Part shown: piece after piece, positions 57,903 through 64,000 of the stretch
Layout of the letters: the number at the start of each line of letters is the position of its first letter
Position numbering within the stretch: the stretch's first letter is position 1
Assembly (NCBI GenBank): GCA_018287875.1
Contig: JAGVVL010000025.1
Span: 1,240,001 to 1,304,000, forward strand
Length of the DNA: 64,000 nt
Source: Nigrospora sphaerica
Lineage: Eukaryota > Ascomycota > Sordariomycetes > Amphisphaeriales > Apiosporaceae
Reading direction: 5' to 3'
The notes under the pieces: generated by a model
Databases searched by the model: none
What the model was told of the DNA's origin: nothing
Seen by the model: the letters and a program-made list of their open reading frames with translations, nothing else
Translations under genes and position numbers: made by a program

Positions 57903-59534
57903 CTAAACGACCGATGCTTCGCCCTGGCCTTGTCTCCGCGGGTCATCGAACCAGGTTTCGCTGGCACCTGGCAGACTTCCGCCACCAAGCTTGCGGGAGC
58001 CTTTGACTTCAAGCTCGGCCGCGTAGATGCTCATCCGTCGAACACGCTCGAGGGCCTCTCGCTCGTAGCTGGTGGCGGTTGCGAGGGCGTTGCGTTGCAT
58101 CTCGACCCTGTTGTCTGTCGAGACAGCGACCAGCAACTGGTCAATGGTATTGACGCGGGCCTTGAGCTTGCCGCTCTTGATCATTGCAATAAGCTCGGGC
58201 TCCAAAGGCTTGCCGGGCTGAGCAAATGCCGCCTTCATGCTGTCCAGGGTGACACAGGAGAAGGGGATAAAGTACTGGACGATGCACTTCTTGCGGATCT
58301 GCGAGTAGATAGCCGCCACGTGCTTCTGCAGGTAGATATCAAGGAGGTAGTCGGTACGGTAGGCCTCCAAAGTGGCTAAACAGGCAGAATAGCGACCGTT
58401 AACGAACATGGATACGGCCTTGCGAAGATGGGGCTCCAACTCTAGGTAGCTTCGGAAGCTGGAGTTCTCGAGTACTCGGGTCTGGAGCTCCTCACGATCC
58501 ATCGAGGCTAAAGCCAACAGACCACCATAGGTGGCCACATCGTTGGGGGTGGCAATGTTGTTAAAGCCCTGGCATAGGGTGGGGTCGCCGGCTTCGAGGA
58601 AGTTCCTGGCTCCGTCGTAGAATTTCTCGGTGCAGAGGTAGGCGATTCCTGTTATGATCTTCTGGTAGACCTGCTGGGATTTCTGCTCTTCGTCGCACGT
58701 GGTGCCAGAAAGCATCTTGTTTACGTTCGATAGCACACTCGGCCAGTCGCGTCGCTGAATCATGATGTTGAGGACGTGCTTGGTTATGTCCAGAACGTGG
58801 GCTTGCGTGCTCGCGTCGGGCCGCATGCGGATGAAGGCTTCGGAGGCCCCTTGGAGGTCGCCGGCTGCCTCTAGATGCTCGCCCAAATCGCGATGTCCAA
58901 TCTAGAAAACGAGGTCAACAAGCGTACAATCTACGTGCCACATATGAGCAAACTTACTCTGATACTCTCCTTGATCAGATTGTTCTTATAGCCCCTGAGC
59001 TCGCCCTCCAGGCGGTGCATTTCGGCTTTGTTTGCCTTTTCCGTCTTGTCTACCCATGCCTGATCCCACTGTGCTTGAGGCTCGTTCGGGGCAGCGAGCC
59101 GGATGCACTCCCAGGCATCGCGATATCTTTGGACATCCTTTCCGTTTTTGGCCTCGGCAATGGCAGCATTCAGGGCGTCGACACAGAGCGGGACGGAGCT
59201 TCGGCCGATGAGAAGAAGACGATCAAAACGGGTTCGACCTGGGGCTTATTAGCCACGCCCAGTACTGCGGTACTGGCAGCAGGCATGCATCGCGCACAAC
59301 TATGAGTCGCTAGCCTTGCTTTTCTTCGTCTTACCTATGTAGTTAGAGATGTAGAGTTCAAGGTCGAGCTTCGGAGCATCTGGCGGACCATGATGTTAGC
59401 AGGCCAAATCAATGGAGTAGATTACACGCTGCCACCACAAGGACGGCAGCATGGCGTTGGATCTCACCCCTGACTATGATGGCTCCCTGGCTTTCCATCA
59501 CCGTAAAGAAGTTCAAGAGATCCGCGGACGCCAT
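57903..59534 (-). CDS. csn1: COP9 signalosome subunit 1
   Basis: Four exons (59468-59534, 59335-59379, 58958-59238, 57903-58901) encode 463 residues. Joined, the N terminus reads MASADLLNFFTVMESQGAII, then DAPKLDLELYISNYIGRTRFDRLLLIG, a classic CSN1/Rpn7 start. The 45-nt second exon has standard borders. TPR-like helices follow (GHRDLGEHLEAAGDLQGASEAFIRM), and then a C-terminal PCI domain (YLLDIYLQKHVAAIYSQIRKKCIVQYF, ELIAMIKSGKLKARVNTIDQLL). CSN1 is a scaffold subunit of the COP9 signalosome, which removes Nedd8 from cullins. In filamentous fungi it controls development, light response and secondary metabolism (CsnA in Aspergillus). The C terminus after the PCI is short. It is convergent with sap18. 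Confidence 0.95.
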
Positions 59535-61457
59535 GGTTGCGCACTGTTTGCTGCCTGATTGTGATGGGTCTGGGCGAGGGGTGTAATGTCCAACACAGCG
59601 CGGACTGATGGGGGGCCAGGGGAGGGGGAGACGGGGTCGGACACCCGAGACTGGCGCAATTCCAAACCACGGCCTGAAGGAACGATACCAGAAGCCAGAG
59701 GTTGCTTGAAGGCTGTGTCGATGGCGCTCACGGTTTCCGGCACGCGATGTATCTTGGCCAACGGCAGCCTGATGGATGATGCGATTGCTGGTCGATAAGG
59801 GACTGGAAGCTTAATGGAACCAGCGAGGCCAGCTGAAGTGGGGCCAGGCACTTCCACCCGCCAGTTTGGCGGGGTAGCTCTCAGCCTCCAGCGGCAATGC
59901 AGCTACGGAAGGGAAGGGAAGGTTCACATCGGGAACGAGTATGGGACGTCAAAGGCGGGGTCGAGGATTATGGATTGATAGAGGACTGAAAGGAGGTACG
60001 GACGAGGATAGGAAGTTCGTTCGGGGCGAGCACTGCATACAGAGACAAAACCGTCTTTTCGGCACTTTCCCCCTGGACTTGTTTATTCGATCACGTCTGT
60101 ACTAATCTGCTCTACCCCCGTCATGGAAGAAGAGCGAAAAAGAAAAAGGGAAAGGGGGAAGCAGCGAAATTGGAGCCACCCTCTATTCAACACAGCGACA
60201 TGCAATTCCACCAGAACGTACGGGCTGGTGCAAATATCCATCTGTCCGCGAATGGACCTTGACGAACCGAATCTCGGTGCTAACGGTGGAATCCTTTCCT
60301 CGTTCTTCCCCTCTTATGCTCTCTTTTATACATCCCCTTCTTGTTCAGGTATAACTTTCGAGACGAATCAGAGGAAGCACGATGTCAAAGGTTAGTATCC
60401 GAGTGCCTAGCACCGTGGCATCGTTGCTGACACCAAACCGCCTGCAGGGCACGATCGCCCTACTGCTTGCCTACTTCTAGCCAGGTAGGTACATGTGCGT
60501 GTATGTGTGTGCAGACGTGATGCACGGGCTTATCGATGCAAAATGAGCCGAAGCTCTCCCATGTACATAACATAGGTACTTACGCTTGGTAAGAAGTACT
60601 ACATGTTCGAAGAGGGCCCGAGGGAATACAATCATGGACGTTGGCACAGCGTTAACGAATCCGCAAGTCCACCCGCCCTTTCCTCTACACACATGTACAC
60701 GAAAGGGCCAATTAGGAGGCATACTTGCCTATTGATCAGCCCGTCAGCATGCCAGCGTGGCTTAGCCAGAGGACTTGCATCGTACATATGGGGTGGTAAT
60801 GACTTCATCGCTGAAAAGGTGTTTCCGTAGACCCGCTTAGGCAGTAAGTCATATCTGACCCCAGCACTTGCCAATCTCGGCGAGAAGCGGCTCAGTCTTC
60901 CCAGCAAATATTTCCATATATTCGCTTAGTAGTAAGTAGACCTCCGGCTACTCGTTGTCACTAGTAGGCCCGTTGGTAGGGCTCGCGTGCGGGTTGCTAC
61001 TGGGTTCCCATGGCAGCGCCGTCTCCCATGCCAGCAGCTAGGTAAGTAAGTCAGAATCGGACTTGGGGACTATCTAGGACGAATTTTATTGTTACCACCG
61101 CATGATGTTGGTTTTGTAGGCAACACCTCAACTCTTACATACTTGCGTATCTAGACAAGTATGTATTTCGATTGCCACCTATCTTACCCAAAGGGTACAC
61201 AATACCCACCTACCTCAGTGCCTACTTACAACTATCTTGGGCTTCATAGGTTGACTGGTTGATATTGGAGAGACAGGTGTGTTGCCTCGCTTAGAGCAAG
61301 GCGGCGACTCCGTCCAATACTGGAATAGTGTAACCGTGCGGTTGGTCGGTTGCCCATCAGTAGGGGCGCGTCCCCCCTGGGAATACTATCCGCAGCTGGA
61401 CATGGGAAGCCCAGCCCGCCCATGATCGGGCCCCGTAAGCTCAGCCTGCATTCCGTG
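59535..61457. other. Gene-poor region right of csn1
   Basis: No supported gene. A 90-codon frame at 60123-60395 (plus) starts with a Lys/Arg/Glu-rich stretch but has no recognised domain. A tiny spliced frame (ATG at 60382, GTTAGT donor, CAG acceptor, stop about 60480) can be drawn but would encode only about a dozen residues. Confidence 0.5.
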
Positions 61458-61564
61458 GCGAGGGTTGAGCAAAAAAGAAGAGTAAAAAAGTGGCCCAGCA
61501 GCTCTGCAAGAGTCTTGCTGGACGAGAGACCTTCCTGGGGCGCTTTTTTTATCCACCCCCTCGC
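61458..61564 (-). mobile_element. Candidate MITE, copy 2
   Basis: This is homologous to the reverse complement of 26241-26334. It begins GCGAGGG, shares CCCAGCAG, TGCTGGA and GGGGCGC(T)n blocks in the same order, and ends CCACCCCCTCGC. The left arm is lengthened by a partial duplication of the A-rich part. Direct flanks both read GTG, again compatible with a 3-bp target duplication. Noncoding. Confidence 0.5.
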
Positions 61565-64000
61565 GTGAGATCCCATAACACTAGCCCCCTTGGGTCCCCC
61601 GGATTTCAGCCACGTCCGGCACTGCCACGGGTCATCCATCCCCGCCAGGTGAGAGTCTTAATCCCTACTGGCGGCGCGACAGGCCGCTTCAGCGTGGCAA
61701 CGGACCAACAACCAGCGATTAATTAACTTCGGCCTCCCGCATCGCCGGGCGGGTGGACGTACAGACGGACGAGGCGGCGGGCGGCGGGCGGCGGGCGGCG
61801 ATGGTGATGGTGGTCATGGACAGCTCTGCAAATGATGGTGATGTGCGGCGGACGGCGCTCTATCCCCGTCGCGTCACGGAATGCTTTGCGACCATGATCC
61901 GACCGAGTTTCCATATTTGCAGCCGGCCACCGTCCAACCCGTCCTTCCTGGTGCTAGGTGCAGGCCGGCTATCCGGCACAGCAACTCTGGACCGTTGTCT
62001 GCACTAATATAGGCCAAGACTCGCGGAAGCCGTATCGAAGTCTTGGCAGTCCAACTTTTGCTGAGGTCTGCGACCAACTTTGTCGGGTGCGTGCTTCACG
62101 CCGTTGGAGGGTAGTTGTCGGTACAGTACCTACTGGACAGCAATTCTGCCACAGTCATCCCTTCCAGCCGCCGCCTTGCGAGGGGGTGGGCGGTTGCAGA
62201 CGCTCCAGTCGCTGCGGTTCCGGTCTGTGCCCACCTCCCGAAACCCGCGCCAAACATCGCCGGCCATTGCCCATGGAACCTTGGTGAAGATCAACAAGAG
62301 CAGCAGAGTACTTGCGCATCTTTGCCGCGGCTGTGATCACGGAGTGGTCCACTGCCCAGGCTCCCGGGCAAGCCGACGTGCGTAGGCTGCTTGCTACAAG
62401 TACTTCTCATCTGAACCGGATGCAGGTGGTGGCAATCCCCAGTGCACAGCAGCGGGTGCTATCTTCGTCGCTGGAGCAGTCATGTCTTCCACAGCACACT
62501 CCCTGATACTGGAATGCCGTCCAGCCGTCGTCTCGCAGAAAGACACAGGGCTCATATCCGTCGCCTATTTAGCAGGCTCGTTCCAGCTCTGGCAAGCTGA
62601 GAGGTAGTCCAACGTCTGATGACAGCAAGCCTTTTTCGCCCCGTGCCACCGCCAGCAGACCAGTCGACCGAGTGCCGAATTGGAACTTTCGCCGTCGTCC
62701 TTCCGAGTAATCAGCGAAGTTTTGCCGTTCTGATCGGCGAGCGGGTGGTGGTCCACATGGCTTTGGCGCTGGGCTGACCTAATTAGTAGACCACGGACGA
62801 GGCTTGGGGCTGGGACCGAGGGGGGACGGTCAGTAAGAACATCACCTACCCGTGGCCCGTCTATCACCACTCATCACAACCGCATCCGCGGATATAGAAT
62901 CCTGGCCGGCTCTGTCGGCCGTTCGGCACGGGGCTGGGCAAGGAAAAAGAATCCAATGGGGACGCGTAAGTGAGTGGAACGGCCATGGCGAACCCGGGCC
63001 GCTGGATAGGCCAGCGGCTCATGATCCCGAGTGATAAGATAATGTCGCTTGGCAGCTACCCCGTCAAATGACGGCAGGATTGTCATTGCACTCTCTCCAG
63101 CCGTTTCTTTACTAGCCAGTCTTGCCTTAGAGATATGTCCAACTTGGTTGCGTGTTTGCTGGTACGGCCTGTTTTCAGGACCTATAAGCTGGAACCGTCC
63201 GTGAGAGTGAGGCTGCGACGAGAGAATCAGCCATGCGTGGATGCTATCTGTGAGAGGACGGATGCCAGGCGACACGATACCTCAGTATGATGGAAGAGCA
63301 TGCATAGTGCATGTATGTACGTCCGATCTTGTCCGATAATGGATGGAAGTCCCAGGAGGATATGAGATGCCTACACTATGGGTTAGGGCTACGCACTCAG
63401 CATGTTCCGTTTCCTCCTTTTCCATGCAACCTATTGGCCAGGACGTATCGCATGCACCCGAGATGCGAATCTCGTTCCCTTTGCAGACGGGAATGCATCG
63501 CCGTGGGAGGAGACAGCAACACCACTACCCACAACATGCCGTCCATAGGTCGTTCAGCATGGTGGATTCATGTAAGGATCTAGTTAGTATTAAGTTCACC
63601 CCTGCGCCCCTGCCCGCCTCGTCCCCGCTTTTGGGCCGAGTCCCCATTAACTATCCGTTGCCGAGCCTCGAGACGACTCACGGTCTTTTCAGGTCGTTCT
63701 CTTCTCCCAATCGCGCAGAGAGAGTATTGTCTTTTGCCCATCCATTTCTTACATGGTATTGTCCGAGCTGGCCGCCGTAGTGGTACATACGGCCCCAGCC
63801 CCACCGTATATATGAAGCCCGTCACCGTATGGGATAGCAGCCGTGACTGGCTCCCTTTACGATCTGAGTTACCAAGGTTATCACTATCTTTGGTCCAGCC
63901 TCCCCTTCTTGTCCACTGTTTAGTACACAGGCACTTATCGTTTTCTCCAACCTAACCTAGCCTGCCCAAGTACTCGCCGTTTCGGATTCTGTAGGTAAGC
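61565..64000. other. Gene-poor right end of window
   Basis: No supported gene. Contains a G/C-rich simple repeat at about 61773-61800. A gene could begin beyond the right edge. Confidence 0.5.
61773..61800. repeat. GCGGGCG-type simple repeat
   Basis: Four consecutive 7-bp GGCGGGC units, followed by an ATGGTG-type stretch. Noncoding. Confidence 0.8.

Noticed and set aside
1..64000. A biosynthetic gene cluster, prophage-like or defence island
   Set aside because: No polyketide, nonribosomal peptide or terpene core enzyme, no cluster transcription factor, and no set of co-oriented accessory genes; the tyrosinase and GMC enzyme lie 24 kb apart among housekeeping genes.

Overview
This 64 kb window is nuclear DNA of a filamentous ascomycete, most likely a Sordariomycete and possibly Chaetomiaceae-like. 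The evidence is many short introns (about 50-160 nt) with GTRNGT donors and CTRAC-type branch sites, GC-rich coding sequence, intergenic DNA dotted with TAGGTA/TACCTA motifs, and a gene set typical of such fungi (GMC oxidoreductase, DUF1996, tyrosinase, Pth11/SAT4-type rhodopsin-fold receptor, DUF6594, TeaC-like SH3 protein). Exon joins were built by eye from splice sites, frame and family alignment. No tRNA, rRNA, CRISPR or intact transposon was recognised.

Layout, left to right. 1-5.3 kb: the 3' end of a 3-ketosphinganine reductase, two exons of an unidentified helical protein, a DUF6594 membrane protein and a secreted GMC oxidoreductase. 7.7-11.1 kb: a Tea4/TeaC/Bud14-like SH3 polarity factor. 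11.1-16.3 kb: gene-poor, with a doubtful LysM-like fragment. 16.3-18.2 kb: an animal-type (6-4) photolyase/cryptochrome. 22.3-24.2 kb: a low-complexity protein of unknown function. 26.8-27.9 kb: KTI12. 29.3-31.3 kb: a secreted tyrosinase. 33.9-35.4 kb: a SAT4/Pth11-type receptor-like protein. 36.2-39.4 kb: an importin-13-like karyopherin. 41.0-43.2 kb: Xaa-Pro aminopeptidase P. 44.0-45.5 kb: a secreted DUF1996 protein. 45.5-52.0 kb: 6.5 kb without a recognisable gene. 52.0-59.5 kb: a compact housekeeping block of a Gtt1-like GST, a small complex I subunit, PRP18, SAP18 and CSN1. 59.5-64 kb: gene-poor.

The genes do not form a biosynthetic cluster. They serve sphingolipid synthesis, polarity, DNA photorepair, tRNA wobble modification via Elongator, nuclear import, splicing, chromatin repression, COP9 signalling and secreted oxidoreduction. 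No new multi-gene system is visible. The most original observation is a pair of about 100-bp elements, at 26241-26334 and 61458-61564, with matching terminal inverted repeats, lying in opposite orientations: a likely MITE family. Other points for follow-up are an in-frame TAG that forces an unusual intron in the TeaC-like gene, the unidentified helical gene fragment at 0.6-1.2 kb, and possible dual starts in the aminopeptidase.
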